Source: Streptomyces tardus (GTDB taxonomy: Bacteria; Actinomycetota; Actinomycetes; Streptomycetales; Streptomycetaceae). Taken from it: DNA of 64,000 nucleotides. The DNA is taken from NCBI RefSeq assembly GCF_018101125.2, contig NZ_JAELVF020000001.1, positions 4,071,629 to 4,135,628 on the forward strand. The letters run 5' to 3'. Shown here one piece after another: positions 27,240 through 36,526 of the stretch. How positions within the stretch are numbered: the first letter of the stretch is position 1; each line of letters starts with the position of its first letter. The translations under genes were made by a program, and so were the position numbers. The notes under the pieces are model-generated. The model ran no database searches, had not been told where the DNA came from, and saw nothing but the letters and a program-made list of their open reading frames with translations.

Positions 27240-30200
27240 CGAACGAGCCGAGCCGACCCGGTCCGTACCGCGGCGAGAGCGGCGGCGACTCCGGCGGACG
27301 CCGCCGCAGCGCCTCCACCCGGCTGCTGCGGTACGGCTTCAACGATCCCGCCACCGCGAGCCGGCTGCTGGCCGCCGAGGAACTCGGCGAACTGGGCACC
27401 GACGCCGTCCTGTTGGACGCGCTCGGCGCCACCGCCGACCCCGACCTCGCCCTGCTCGGCCTGATCCGGCTGGTCGAGGCCCAACCCGACGAGACGGCCC
27501 GCCGCACCCTGCTGCGCACCGTGGGATCCGCCAAACCGCTGCGGGACCGGCTCCTGGGCGTCCTCGGCGCTTCCGAGGCACTCGGCGACCACCTCGCCAC
27601 CCACGCCGGGGACTGGCAGTCGCTCGCCGTCTACGAGTCCGCCGACCTCAACCCCGGGGTCGCCGACTTCGAAGCCGCCCTCGCCGACGTAAGGGACCCC
27701 GACGCCCTGCGCGTCGGCTACCGGCGCGCCATGCTCACCATCGCCGCCCGGGACGTCTGCGGCACCGCCGACTTCGTGCAGAACGCCGCCGAGCTCACCG
27801 ACCTCGCCACCGCCACCCTGCGCCGCGCACTGGCCCTGGCCGAGGCCGACGCACCCGAGGACGCCGCCGCCTGCCGGCTCGCCGTCATCGCCATGGGCAA
27901 GGCCGGCGGGCGGGAGCTGAACTACGTCTCCGACGTGGACGTCATCTTCGTCGCCGAGGCGGTCGGCGACACCGAGGAGGCGCCGGCCGTACAGGCCGCG
28001 ACCCGGCTCGCCGCCCATCTGATGCGGATCTGCTCCGACCCCACCGCCGAGGGCACCATCTGGCCGGTGGACGCCAACCTCCGCCCCGAGGGCCGCAACG
28101 GGCCGCTCGTGCGCACCCTCTCCAGCCACCTCGCGTACTACCAGCGCTGGGCCAAGACCTGGGAGTTCCAGGCGCTGCTCAAAGCCCGTCCGGTGGCGGG
28201 GGACGCGGCACTCGGCGCGGCTTACTGCCAGGCGCTGGAACCGATGGTCTGGCAGGTCTCGGAGCGGGAGAACTTCGTACCCGACGTCCAGCAGATGCGC
28301 CGCCGCGTCATCGCCGAGATCCCGGCGGGCCAGCGCGAACGCCAGCTCAAGCTCGGCCCCGGCGGGCTGCGGGACGTCGAATTCGCCGTACAGCTGCTGC
28401 AGTTGGTGCACGGCAGGGGCGACACCACCCTGCGCAGCTCCACCACCCTGGTCGCCGTCGACGCCCTCGCCACCGGCGGGTACGTCGGACGCCAGGACGC
28501 CGCCGCGCTGGACGCCTCCTACCGCTTCCTGCGCACCATGGAACACCGCATCCAGCTCCACAAGCTGCGCCGCACCCACCTCGTGCCCGAGGACGAGGCC
28601 GATCTGCGCAGGCTCGGACGCGGCGTCGGATTCCGCGCCGAACCCGTCACCGAGCTGACCCGGGCGTGGAAGCGCCACGCCTCCGTGGTGCGCCGCCTCC
28701 ACGAGAAGCTCTTCTACCGCCCGCTGCTGGACGCCGTGGCCCAACTCGCCCCCGGCGAAACCGGACTCAGCCTGGACGCGGCCCGCCTGCGGATGGAGGC
28801 GCTGGGCTACGCCGACCCCTCCTCCGCCCTGCGGCACCTGGAGGCGCTGGCGTCCGGCGTCAGCCGCAAGGCCGCCATCCAACGCACCCTGTTGCCGGTA
28901 CTGCTCGGCTGGTTCGCCGACTCGGCGGACCCCGACGCCGGCTTGCTGAACTTCCGCAAGGTCTCCGACGCCCTGGGCAAGACACCCTGGTACCTGCGGC
29001 TGCTGCGCGACGAGGGCGCCGCCGCCGAGAACCTGGCCCGAGTCCTCTCGGCCGGCCGCCTCGCACCCGACCTGCTGCTGCGCGCCCCCGAGGCGGTCGC
29101 CCTGCTCGGCGGGCCGGAGGGCCTCGCGCCCAGGGGCAGCCGGGCGCTCACCCAGGAGGTGCTGGCCGCCGTCCGCCGGGCAGAGAGCGCCGAGGCCGCC
29201 GTGGACGCGGCCCGGGGCGTACGCCGCCGCGAGCTCTTCCGCACCGCGGCGGCCGACCTCATCGGCGCGTACGGCACCGAGGGCCTGCCCGCGCACGAGG
29301 ACCCCGCGCCCTCCGTCGACCGCGTCGGCGAGGCCATCTCCGACGTCAACGCCGCGGCGATCGCCGGCACGCTGCGCGCCGCCACCAGGGCCCGCTGGGG
29401 CGACGAACTGCCCACCCGCTTCGCGGTGATCGGCATGGGCCGCTTCGGCGGTCGCGAGATGGGCTACGGCTCGGACGCGGACGTCCTCTTCGTCCACGAG
29501 CCCCGGGAAGGCGTCGACGAGGGCGAGGCCAACAAGGCGGCGTTCGCCGTGGCGACCGAGCTCCAGCGGCTGCTCCAGCTCCCGAGTACGGATCCGCCGC
29601 TGCTGATCGACACCGACCTGCGGCCGGAGGGCAAGTCCGGCCCGCTGGTGCGCACCCTGAGCTCCTACCGGGCGTACTACCGGCGCTGGTCGGCGGTCTG
29701 GGAGAGCCAGGCACTGCTGCGGGCCCGGCCGGTGGCCGGAGACGAGGAACTGGGCGCACGGTTCATCGAGCTCATCGACCCGCTCCGCTACCCCGAGGAC
29801 GGGCCGGGCGAGGACGCCGTGCGCGAGATCCGCCGTCTGAAGGCGCGGATGGAGGGCGAACGGCTGCCCCGCGGCGCGGACCCCACCACCCACGTCAAGC
29901 TCGGGCGCGGGGGACTCTCGGACGTCGAGTGGACCGTCCAGCTGCTCCAGCTGCGCCACGGCTCCTGCATTCCGCAGCTGCGCACCACCAGCACCCGGCC
30001 GGCGCTCGCCGCGGCTCTGGAGGCCGGGCTGATCGACGGGGAGGACGCGGAGGTGCTGGACGCGGCCTGGCTGCTGGCCACCCGGGTCCGCAACGCCGTG
30101 ATGCTGGTGCGGGGCCGTCCCGGCGACACCTTCCCGTCCGAGGCGCGGGAGCTGGCAGCGGTCGGCCGCTACCTCGGCTACGAGCCGTCCTCCTCCGCAG

Positions 30201-30301
30201 GGCAGGCGGAGATCGGGGCCAGCGGCGAGGTGCTGGAGGACTACCGCCGCACCACGCGCCGGGCGCGTGCGGTGGTCGACCGGCTCTTCTACGAGGACTG
30301 A
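27236..30301 (+). CDS. glnE: Bifunctional glutamine synthetase adenylyltransferase/deadenylase
   Basis: 1021 residues, with the two-fold architecture of GlnE. The N-terminal adenylyl-removing domain has VIAMGKAGGRELNYVSDVDVIFV (about 215-240) and the C-terminal adenylylating domain has VIGMGRFGGREMGYGSDADVLFV (about 730-755). Each has the G-S/V-S-D-x-D-V metal motif and is followed by an R-P-E-G-x-x-G-P-L-V-R-T-L-S repeat. GTG start at 27236, inside the glnA stop (GTGA), so translation is coupled. It modifies the main GlnA elsewhere in the genome in response to nitrogen status; the upstream GS here lacks the target Tyr. A strong terminator follows. Confidence 0.95.
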   Translation: MTNEPSRPGPYRGESGGDSGGRRRSASTRLLRYGFNDPATASRLLAAEELGELGTDAVLLDALGATADPDLALLGLIRLVEAQPDETARRTLLRTVGSAKPLRDRLLGVLGASEALGDHLATHAGDWQSLAVYESADLNPGVADFEAALADVRDPDALRVGYRRAMLTIAARDVCGTADFVQNAAELTDLATATLRRALALAEADAPEDAAACRLAVIAMGKAGGRELNYVSDVDVIFVAEAVGDTEEAPAVQAATRLAAHLMRICSDPTAEGTIWPVDANLRPEGRNGPLVRTLSSHLAYYQRWAKTWEFQALLKARPVAGDAALGAAYCQALEPMVWQVSERENFVPDVQQMRRRVIAEIPAGQRERQLKLGPGGLRDVEFAVQLLQLVHGRGDTTLRSSTTLVAVDALATGGYVGRQDAAALDASYRFLRTMEHRIQLHKLRRTHLVPEDEADLRRLGRGVGFRAEPVTELTRAWKRHASVVRRLHEKLFYRPLLDAVAQLAPGETGLSLDAARLRMEALGYADPSSALRHLEALASGVSRKAAIQRTLLPVLLGWFADSADPDAGLLNFRKVSDALGKTPWYLRLLRDEGAAAENLARVLSAGRLAPDLLLRAPEAVALLGGPEGLAPRGSRALTQEVLAAVRRAESAEAAVDAARGVRRRELFRTAAADLIGAYGTEGLPAHEDPAPSVDRVGEAISDVNAAAIAGTLRAATRARWGDELPTRFAVIGMGRFGGREMGYGSDADVLFVHEPREGVDEGEANKAAFAVATELQRLLQLPSTDPPLLIDTDLRPEGKSGPLVRTLSSYRAYYRRWSAVWESQALLRARPVAGDEELGARFIELIDPLRYPEDGPGEDAVREIRRLKARMEGERLPRGADPTTHVKLGRGGLSDVEWTVQLLQLRHGSCIPQLRTTSTRPALAAALEAGLIDGEDAEVLDAAWLLATRVRNAVMLVRGRPGDTFPSEARELAAVGRYLGYEPSSSAGQAEIGASGEVLEDYRRTTRRARAVVDRLFYED

Positions 30302-30316
30302 GGCGGAGGACGGGTA

Positions 30317-30358
30317 CGGAGTGGGGCGGTGCGGGGTCTCCCGCACCGCCCCACTCCG
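30317..30358. terminator. Strong terminator after glnE
   Basis: A perfect 19-bp stem (30317-30335 with 30340-30358) with a GTCT tetraloop, 16 nt past the glnE stop. It would also stop transcripts from the convergent PAP2 gene. Confidence 0.85.
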
Positions 30359-30438
30359 CACCACGCCACGCCTGTCCGCGGCCTGCGGTACGACCGACCG
30401 GCTGCGACTTCTGCTGCGGCTTCTGCGGCAGATCGGCC

Positions 30439-30498
30439 TGCGACTTCTCCGCCTACGACTTCTCGGGCTGTGACTTCTCCGCCTACGACTTCTCGGGC
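30439..30498. repeat. 30-bp direct repeat (built from 15-bp units) at the 3' end of the PAP2 gene
   Basis: Two tandem copies (30439-30468 and 30469-30498) differ at one base, and each is itself two 15-bp units sharing GACTTCTC. The second copy covers the last codons and stop of the PAP2 gene. Related but degraded copies extend upstream to about 30398. Read on the minus strand, each unit gives a G-(C/A)-E-K-S-like pentapeptide pattern, so the repeat looks like former coding sequence now beyond the stop. Confidence 0.85.
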
Positions 30499-31637
30499 TC
30501 GCCCTCGGCGTGCTGCGCACCCACCGCCGAGGCGCCCACCGGCATACGGGCACCGCGCTCGGTGTGCTCGGTGCGTTCCGGGCGCCCCGCCCGCTCGCCG
30601 TGCTCGCGCTGTGCGCGCCCGGGCGCCGGTACGGTGACCGCCGCCGGTGCGGGCTCCTTCGGCGCGGGCTCCCGGGGCGCCGCGACGTCCGCCGGGGCGG
30701 GGGGCGTCGCGGCTGTGGTCTGCGGCACCGCCGCTGGGCCCTCGGACGCATCCCGCCGCGTTCCGGGCCCCTCGCGCTCCGCGAACGTCGCGGGCAGCTG
30801 CTGGGGGTGGGCACGGAACCACCAGCGGGCGAGACCGAAACCGAAGCCGAGGCAGAGCAGACCGCCGACCGCGTCCAGCCAGAAGTGGTTGGCGGTGGCG
30901 ACGATCACGACCAGCGTCACCGCGGGGTAAAGCACACCGAGCACCTTGACCCAGCGGCGCTTGGCCAGCAGCAGGATGATCACCCCGCACCACGCAGACC
31001 AGCCGATGTGCATCGAGGGCATCGCCGCGTACTGGTTCGAGACGTTCGCCATGTCGCCGGAGGCCATCGAGCCCCAGGTGCCGTGGACGACGACGGTGTC
31101 GACGAAGTCCATGCCGTCCATCAGACGGGGCGGCGCCAGCGGGTAGAAGTAGTAGCCGACCAGGGCCACCGCGGTGGTCGCGAAGAGCGTGGTGCGCACG
31201 GCGGCGTAGCGTCCCGGCTGGCGGCGGTAGATCCACACCAGCACGGCTATGGTCACCACGAAGTGCAGCGTGGCGTAGTAGTAGTTCATGCCGACGATCA
31301 GCCAAGTGACGTCGTTGAACGCGTGGTTGACCGTGCGCTCGAAGGCCAGGCCCATGGCGTCCTGGGCGTCCCAGATCCAGCGGGCGTGGTTCTGCGCGGT
31401 CGCCTCGTGCTCCGGCACCGCGTTGCGGATGAGCGAGTAGACCCAGTAACTGACGCCGATCAGCGCGATCTCGAACCAGATGCGCGGCCGACGCGGCGAG
31501 CGGTCCTGCAGCGCGCGGCGCACCCTCCGCCCGAGCGCACTCGGAACTCCCCCCGACTGTGACGCCTGTTGTTCGGCGTCCGGCATCGCAATGGCCACCC
31601 GTTCTTCATCCCCAGGTCTCGTGGTCGGTGCCCCCAT
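30483..31637 (-). CDS. PAP2-superfamily integral membrane phosphatase/transferase
   Basis: 384 residues. Six membrane helices span about residues 50-265. Superfamily landmarks are FYPLAPPRLMDGMDFVDT, the MPSMHIGWSAWCG active-site segment (Ser-His) and TANHFWLDAVGG (the second His). This arrangement resembles the PAP2_3/inositolphosphotransferase-like group, which handles lipid phosphates or phosphoglycolipid transfer. The ~115-residue C-terminal tail is Ala/Pro/Glu-rich, cytoplasmic and low-complexity, and ends in a 15-bp DNA repeat tract. The start at ATG 31637 is uncertain; an in-frame ATG at 31586 is also possible. Monocistronic. Confidence 0.87.
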   Translation of the reverse strand: MGAPTTRPGDEERVAIAMPDAEQQASQSGGVPSALGRRVRRALQDRSPRRPRIWFEIALIGVSYWVYSLIRNAVPEHEATAQNHARWIWDAQDAMGLAFERTVNHAFNDVTWLIVGMNYYYATLHFVVTIAVLVWIYRRQPGRYAAVRTTLFATTAVALVGYYFYPLAPPRLMDGMDFVDTVVVHGTWGSMASGDMANVSNQYAAMPSMHIGWSAWCGVIILLLAKRRWVKVLGVLYPAVTLVVIVATANHFWLDAVGGLLCLGFGFGLARWWFRAHPQQLPATFAEREGPGTRRDASEGPAAVPQTTAATPPAPADVAAPREPAPKEPAPAAVTVPAPGRAQREHGERAGRPERTEHTERGARMPVGASAVGAQHAEGEPEKS

Positions 31638-31759
31638 GACGGATCAGTCTGCCAGACCGGCCCGTTCCTCCGATCATCCCCCAGGTGGGTCTTCCTCGCC
31701 CGCTCTCCTCCGAAGGTGCTATTGGTTCCCCGACCTCCGGCAGAGGCTGCGGAACGGTG

Positions 31760-32791
31760 TCAGAGGCGTCGATGAGCGGTCCGCGCAGAGGCAGTTGAAC
31801 CGCGTACGACAAGCTCGGGATGGAAGACGAACTCGGTGTGCGGCGTCGGGGTACCGCCCACGTCCTCCAGCAGTGCGCGCACCGCCGCCTGCCCCATGGC
31901 GGTGACCGGCTGTCGAACGGTGGTCAACGGCGGGTCGGTGAACGCGATCAGCGGGGAGTCGTCGAAGCCGACGACCGACAGCTCGCGCGGTACGTCCAGG
32001 CCGGCTTGGCGCGCCGCGCGCACGACGCCCAGCGCCATCATGTCGCTCGCGCACACCACCGCGGTCGCACCGCGGGCGAGCAGCGCGCCCGCGGCGACCT
32101 GGCCGCCCTCCAGGGTGTACAGAGAGTGCTCGACCAACTCCTCGGCGCCGTCGCCGGTCAGGCCGAGATGCTCGTCCAGGGCGGCCAGGTACCCCTCGCG
32201 CTTGCGCTGGACCGGGACGAAGCGTGCCGGACCGAGAGCGAGCCCGATCCGCTCGTGCCCGAGGGAGACGAGGTGGCCGACGGCCAGGTGCATCGCCGCG
32301 CGGTCGTCCGGCGAGACGAAGGGTGCGCGCACCGCGGGGGAGAAGCCGTTGATGAGGACGAACGGCACTCCCTGGGCGCGCAGCCTCTCGTAGCGCTGGG
32401 TGCCGGCCGTGGTGTCGGCGTGCAGGCCGGAGACGTAGATGATGCCCGCGACGCCGCGGTCCACCAGCATCTCCGTCAGCTCGTCCTCGGTGGAACCGCC
32501 GGGGGTCTGGGTGGCGAGCACCGGGGTGTAGCCCTGGCGGGTCAGCGCCTGCGAGATCACCTGGGCGAACGCCGGGAAGATCGGGTTCTCCAGCTCGGGC
32601 GTGATCAGGCCGACCAGCCCGGCGCTGCGCTGCCGCAGCCGCGGCGGGCGCTCGTACCCCAGGAGGTCGAGCGCGGTGAGTACGGAGTCCCGGGTGGCCG
32701 CGGCGACGCCGGGCTTGCCGTTGAGCACCCGGCTGACCGTCGCCTCGCTGACCCCCGCCTGGGCTGCGATGTCAGCTAGTCGTGCGGTCAC
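31760..32791 (-). CDS. malR: LacI-family repressor, probable MalR of the maltose regulon
   Basis: 343 residues. LacI helix-turn-helix at the very N-terminus (TARLADIAAQAGVSEATVSRVLNGKPGVAAATR), then a periplasmic-binding-protein-like sensor domain ending FTDPPLTTVRQPV. In Streptomyces coelicolor and lividans malR is transcribed divergently from malEFG. Here it points away from malE but lies 9 kb from it because a catabolic block sits between them. Its DNA-recognition region is nearly identical to that of the second LacI protein at 47094. GTG start at 32791. The stop is followed by only a short spacer to the divergent PAP2 promoter region. Confidence 0.85.
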   Translation of the reverse strand: MTARLADIAAQAGVSEATVSRVLNGKPGVAAATRDSVLTALDLLGYERPPRLRQRSAGLVGLITPELENPIFPAFAQVISQALTRQGYTPVLATQTPGGSTEDELTEMLVDRGVAGIIYVSGLHADTTAGTQRYERLRAQGVPFVLINGFSPAVRAPFVSPDDRAAMHLAVGHLVSLGHERIGLALGPARFVPVQRKREGYLAALDEHLGLTGDGAEELVEHSLYTLEGGQVAAGALLARGATAVVCASDMMALGVVRAARQAGLDVPRELSVVGFDDSPLIAFTDPPLTTVRQPVTAMGQAAVRALLEDVGGTPTPHTEFVFHPELVVRGSTASARTAHRRL

Positions 32792-32936
32792 ATCCCGGAC
32801 TGTACCGGCCGTATCGCCCGCTGCCCACAGCGAGTTGGTGCCCGTGACCGAGGGGGCGAGGGGCCGAGGCGTGCGGCGGGTCGAGCAGCGGACGACGTTT
32901 CTCTCCGGTCGAGTGGACTCGCGCACGCCGAGAGCG

Positions 32937-32978
32937 TTGACCGTCACGTGGACGCCATGTATACATGCGCCATACATG
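32937..32978 (+). promoter_or_regulatory. Promoter of the ABC importer operon with an overlapping palindromic operator
   Basis: TTGACC (32937-32942), exactly 17 nt, TATACA (32960-32965) is close to a housekeeping sigma (HrdB) promoter. The -10 lies inside a perfect 12-bp palindrome, CATGTATACATG (32956-32967), followed by a partial second copy, CATACATG (32971-32978). The GTATAC core also occurs twice upstream of gntR (39811-39827), so the GntR protein is the likely repressor. Confidence 0.65.
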
Positions 32979-33033
32979 GCCGGTTCTGATCGGCGAAACG
33001 AGTCAGCGTCAAGCCCTGAGAGGCGGAGATGGC

Positions 33034-34626
33034 ATGACGATGATGAACAGGCGGAGATTCCTCGCCGGCGCGACCGCCGCGCTCGGAACGTCCACCCTGG
33101 CGGCCTGCGGCGGCCCGGTGTCCCTGCCTCAGTCCTTGGAGTCCGTGGCGCCCGGTGCGCGCGGTGAACCCCGTCGTGGCGGCGTCCTCTATTTCGGACT
33201 GTCGACCGATCCGGCCAACCTCGATCCGCACGTGAGCACCGGTAGTGCCTCGGACTACCTGCGTCAGATGTCCTACAACGGGCTGCTCCAGTACGACGGC
33301 GACGGCGAGATCGTCGCCGACCTGGCCGCCGACCACGGTTGGTCGGATCGGACCACCTACAAAGTCACGCTGCGCCCCGAAGTCTCGTTCCACGACGGCT
33401 CGTTGCTCACCGCTGAGGACGTCGTCTTCTCGTTCCGGCGGATACTGGACGAGAAGACGGTGGCGACCTCCGGGCCACTGCTCGACATGGTGGAGACGGT
33501 CGAGGCCGCGGACCGGCGTACGGTCGTCTTCCGGCTGAAGCAGCCCGACGTCACGCTGCCCTTCGCGCTCGCTGCGCCGTCGTCCAACATCGTCTCGAAG
33601 AAGTGGATCGAGTCGGGCGCCGACACCAAGACCCAGGTGATGGGTACGGGCCCCTTCCGGTTCGTCGAGCGCATCCCCGGAGTCAGCACCACCTTCGTAC
33701 GGTTCGACGACTACTTCGAGCCAGAGCTTCCGTACCTCAACGCCATCGTCTTCCAGCCCATGGCCGACGACTACGCCCGGGTGACGGCTCTGCGCACCGC
33801 GACAGTCGACATGATCGACTACGTCCCCGCGACCCACGTCGACGTGATAACCGAGAACCCGCGACTGCGGTTCGTCTCCGACAGCAGCTTCGGCTTCGGC
33901 TTCGTCGGATTCGTGACCACCCAACCCCCCTTCGACGACGTACGCGTCCGCAAGGCGATCGCGCTGTCCATCAACCGGCCCTCCGTTCTTGAGACCGCCA
34001 TGCTCGGGCACGGCAAGCCCATCGACGGCTCGCTGATGCCCAGTGCGTTCGCCCGCTACCCGCGCAAGCTCGACCGGACCCTGCGCTACGACCCGGAGCA
34101 GGCCAGATATCTGCTGAAACGCGCGGGGCAGGAGGGACTGGCACTGCCGGTGGTGACGACCAGCTCGTACTCCGTCATCGCACGGCCCGCCCAGTCCATG
34201 CTCCCCGGGCTCCGTGCGGCAGGGCTCCGCGTCAACCTCAACCAGCAGGAGTGGCTGACCTTCAGGGCCAGCGTCGAGGCCAGGAAGTTCCCCGTCCACT
34301 CCTGGGGCACGGCACCCACCTTCGGGGACCCGGCCGCACTGAAGGACTTCATCGGCAGCGCCGGAACCTTCACCAGGAATCTCGACTTCAAGGACGAGCG
34401 CATCGACGAACTTCTCGCCTCAGCACGCAGAACCACGGACCCGGGCCTGCGTGACGAGATGTACCTGGACGTGGAGACGCGGGCGCTCGATCTGCTGCCG
34501 ATGACGTACACCGTGCGCCGGGAACAGGGCGAAGCACATTCCGACCGGGTCAGGGGCTTTGAGCATCCGCCCAAGGGCGCCTGGACCGGGGTCGCCCTCC
34601 GACGCACCTGGATGGAGCGGTCATGA
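33034..34626 (+). CDS. Oligopeptide-type ABC transporter substrate-binding lipoprotein (SBP family 5)
   Basis: 530 residues. The N-terminus has a twin-arginine-like motif (NRRRFLAG) followed by a lipobox LAAC with Cys25, so it is an exported lipoprotein. The SBP_bac_5 (DppA/OppA) fold is evident: GGVLYFGLSTDPANLDPHVS, the DGEIVADLAADHGWSDRTTYKVTLRPEVSFHDG motif, MGTGPFRF, and FDDVRVRKAIALSINRPSV. ATG at 33034 with GGAG upstream. First gene of an operon with two permeases (4-nt overlap), a hydrolase and a fused ATPase. Two ATA codons (rare in Streptomyces) occur here, hinting at transfer. The ligand could be a peptide, opine or amide compound. Confidence 0.9.
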   Translation: MTMMNRRRFLAGATAALGTSTLAACGGPVSLPQSLESVAPGARGEPRRGGVLYFGLSTDPANLDPHVSTGSASDYLRQMSYNGLLQYDGDGEIVADLAADHGWSDRTTYKVTLRPEVSFHDGSLLTAEDVVFSFRRILDEKTVATSGPLLDMVETVEAADRRTVVFRLKQPDVTLPFALAAPSSNIVSKKWIESGADTKTQVMGTGPFRFVERIPGVSTTFVRFDDYFEPELPYLNAIVFQPMADDYARVTALRTATVDMIDYVPATHVDVITENPRLRFVSDSSFGFGFVGFVTTQPPFDDVRVRKAIALSINRPSVLETAMLGHGKPIDGSLMPSAFARYPRKLDRTLRYDPEQARYLLKRAGQEGLALPVVTTSSYSVIARPAQSMLPGLRAAGLRVNLNQQEWLTFRASVEARKFPVHSWGTAPTFGDPAALKDFIGSAGTFTRNLDFKDERIDELLASARRTTDPGLRDEMYLDVETRALDLLPMTYTVRREQGEAHSDRVRGFEHPPKGAWTGVALRRTWMERS

Positions 34627-35567
34627 CGCGCTTCCTCCTTCAGCGACTCGGGCAAGCGGTGGCCCAGCTCCTGATCGTGGGCAGCATCGTGTTCTTCCTG
34701 GTCCGGCTGATCCCCGGCGATCCGGCGAGAGCCGCGCTCGGCGAGACGGCGACCGAGGAGCAGGTCGCCCAGACCCGTGAGGCGATGCACCTCAACGACT
34801 CCTTCGCGAGCCAGTTCTTCGGGTTCTGGGGGCGGCTCTTCCAAGGCGACCTCGGCACCTCCCTCGTCAGCGGGCGTGAGGTCATGCAGGATCTCCCGTC
34901 CCGGCTCGGCAACTCCCTCGAACTCGTACTGGTCTCGCTGGCCCTGGCGCTGCTGATCGGTGTCCTCCTCGGGCGAATCGCGGCCACCCGTGCGGACAGG
35001 CCGGCCGACCACGCACTGGTCGCCGGGTCGATCCTCGGAATCTCGCTGCCGGTGTTCGTCGTCGGTGCGCTGCTCCTGATGGTCTTCGCGATCCTCTACC
35101 CGATCCTGCCGCCCCAGAGGTTCACCTCGCCCCTCGAGGATCCGCTGACGCATCTGCAGACTCTCGTCCTGCCCGTGGTGACGCTCACCGCTGCCTCGTG
35201 CGCCGTGATCACCCGCATGACCAGGTCCGCGATGCTTGAGACGTTGACCGCCGATTACGTGCGGACGGCCCGGTCCAAGGGCCTCGTCGAGTCGAAGGTG
35301 GTCAACCGGCACGCGCTGCGTACGGCGATGGTGCCGGTCGTGTCCACGGCGACCGTCGAACTGACCACGCTCATCGGCAGCACGGTGCTCGTGGAGACCA
35401 TCTTCGGCTGGCCCGGCGTGAGTTCGCTGCTGATGGACGCAGTCGGGCAACGTGACTACCCGGTCATTCAGGCCGTGGTGCTCTCCGTCGCCACCATCGT
35501 GATCCTCGTCAACCTGATCGGCGATCTGGTTGTGCGGTTCCTCGACCCAAGGACGGAGGAGAGCTGA
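34623..35567 (+). CDS. ABC transporter permease, DppB/OppB family
   Basis: 314 residues, six membrane helices. Family N-terminus MTRFLLQRLGQAVAQLLIVGSIVFFLVRLIPGDPARAALG. The cytoplasmic coupling (EAA) loop is DYVRTARSKGLVESKVVNRHALRTAMVPVV, and the C-terminus has ETIFGWPGVSSLLMDAVGQRDYPVIQAV. The start overlaps the SBP stop (ATGA). With the next gene it forms the transmembrane channel of the importer. Confidence 0.93.
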   Translation: MTRFLLQRLGQAVAQLLIVGSIVFFLVRLIPGDPARAALGETATEEQVAQTREAMHLNDSFASQFFGFWGRLFQGDLGTSLVSGREVMQDLPSRLGNSLELVLVSLALALLIGVLLGRIAATRADRPADHALVAGSILGISLPVFVVGALLLMVFAILYPILPPQRFTSPLEDPLTHLQTLVLPVVTLTAASCAVITRMTRSAMLETLTADYVRTARSKGLVESKVVNRHALRTAMVPVVSTATVELTTLIGSTVLVETIFGWPGVSSLLMDAVGQRDYPVIQAVVLSVATIVILVNLIGDLVVRFLDPRTEES

Positions 35568-35569
35568 CC

Positions 35570-36463
35570 ATGTCGACTGCAGAGCAACTCCCGGTTCAGC
35601 TGCCGCCCGAGACGCCCTCGCGCGAGCGAAAGGGCTGGCGCAGCTTCGCACGACGGGTGGTGACCAACCGCCGTACCGCCATCGCGGGCGGGTTCCTCCT
35701 GTTCGTCGCAGCAGTCGCGCTGCTCGCTCCGCTGATCACCCCGCACGACTACCGCGACATCGTGGACAAGCCGTTGACATCCGGCGGCGCCCTGGGAGTC
35801 GACGACTACGGCCGTGACGTCCTGTCGCGCCTGCTCATCGGCCTGCGCACCTCACTGTCGGTCGCGCTCTCGGCCGTGCTGGTCGCCGGTGTCGTCGGCG
35901 TCACCCTCGGCCTGGTGGCCGGCTATGCGGGCCGGGTGGCCTCCACGCTCATCATGCGCGGCATCGACGTCCTGCTCAGCTTTCCGCCCATCGTGCTGGC
36001 GATTGCCGTGGTCGCCGTGCTGGGGCCGAAGCTGGTCAACGTCGTCCTCGTCATCGGGGTGCTCTACATCCCGAGATTCACCAGGATCGTCTACAGCCAG
36101 GTGCTGACGATCCGCAATCTGGAGTACGTCGAAGCCGCCCAGGTCATGGGCGCCAGGCCGACGTCCCTCCTGCTGCGCACCATCCTGCCCAACGTGGCGG
36201 CACCGATCATCGTGCAGCTCAGCCTCTCGGTGAGCTTCGCGATCCAGATGGAAGCCGGTCTGAGCTTCCTCGGCCTCGGCGCCCAACCGCCACTCCCGTC
36301 GCTGGGAACGATGGTCGGCTCCGGCCGGGACTTCCTGGAAGTCCAGCCCACGCTGCTCATCTACCCCTCGATCCTCATCGTCCTCGTTGTCCTCGCCCTG
36401 AACGTCTTCGGGGACGGCATGCGCGACCTGCTCGACCCCCGGCGTCGCGGCCGCACTTCCTGA
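35570..36463 (+). CDS. ABC transporter permease, DppC/OppC family
   Basis: 297 residues. N-terminal hydrophobic segment (AIAGGFLLFVAAVALLAPLITPHDY), DDYGRDVLSRLLIGLRTSLSVAL, the EAA loop EYVEAAQVMGARPTSLLLRTILPNVAAPIIV and ESGLSFLGLG-like segment (here EAGLSFLGLGAQPPLPSLGTMVGSGRDF) are DppC hallmarks. It starts 2 nt after the partner permease stop, so it is co-translated. Confidence 0.93.
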   Translation: MSTAEQLPVQLPPETPSRERKGWRSFARRVVTNRRTAIAGGFLLFVAAVALLAPLITPHDYRDIVDKPLTSGGALGVDDYGRDVLSRLLIGLRTSLSVALSAVLVAGVVGVTLGLVAGYAGRVASTLIMRGIDVLLSFPPIVLAIAVVAVLGPKLVNVVLVIGVLYIPRFTRIVYSQVLTIRNLEYVEAAQVMGARPTSLLLRTILPNVAAPIIVQLSLSVSFAIQMEAGLSFLGLGAQPPLPSLGTMVGSGRDFLEVQPTLLIYPSILIVLVVLALNVFGDGMRDLLDPRRRGRTS

Positions 36464-36526
36464 TCAACCGACACCAAGCCGCCGGCGCCCGGGGCCTCAC
36501 CGGTCGTCCGCCGCGAAAGGACCGAA

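Noticed and set aside
26942-30814. A very long open frame (over 1200 codons) opposite glnA/glnE
   Set aside because: It is antisense to two certain genes and arises from the extreme third-position GC bias. Its translation is low-complexity and lacks domains.
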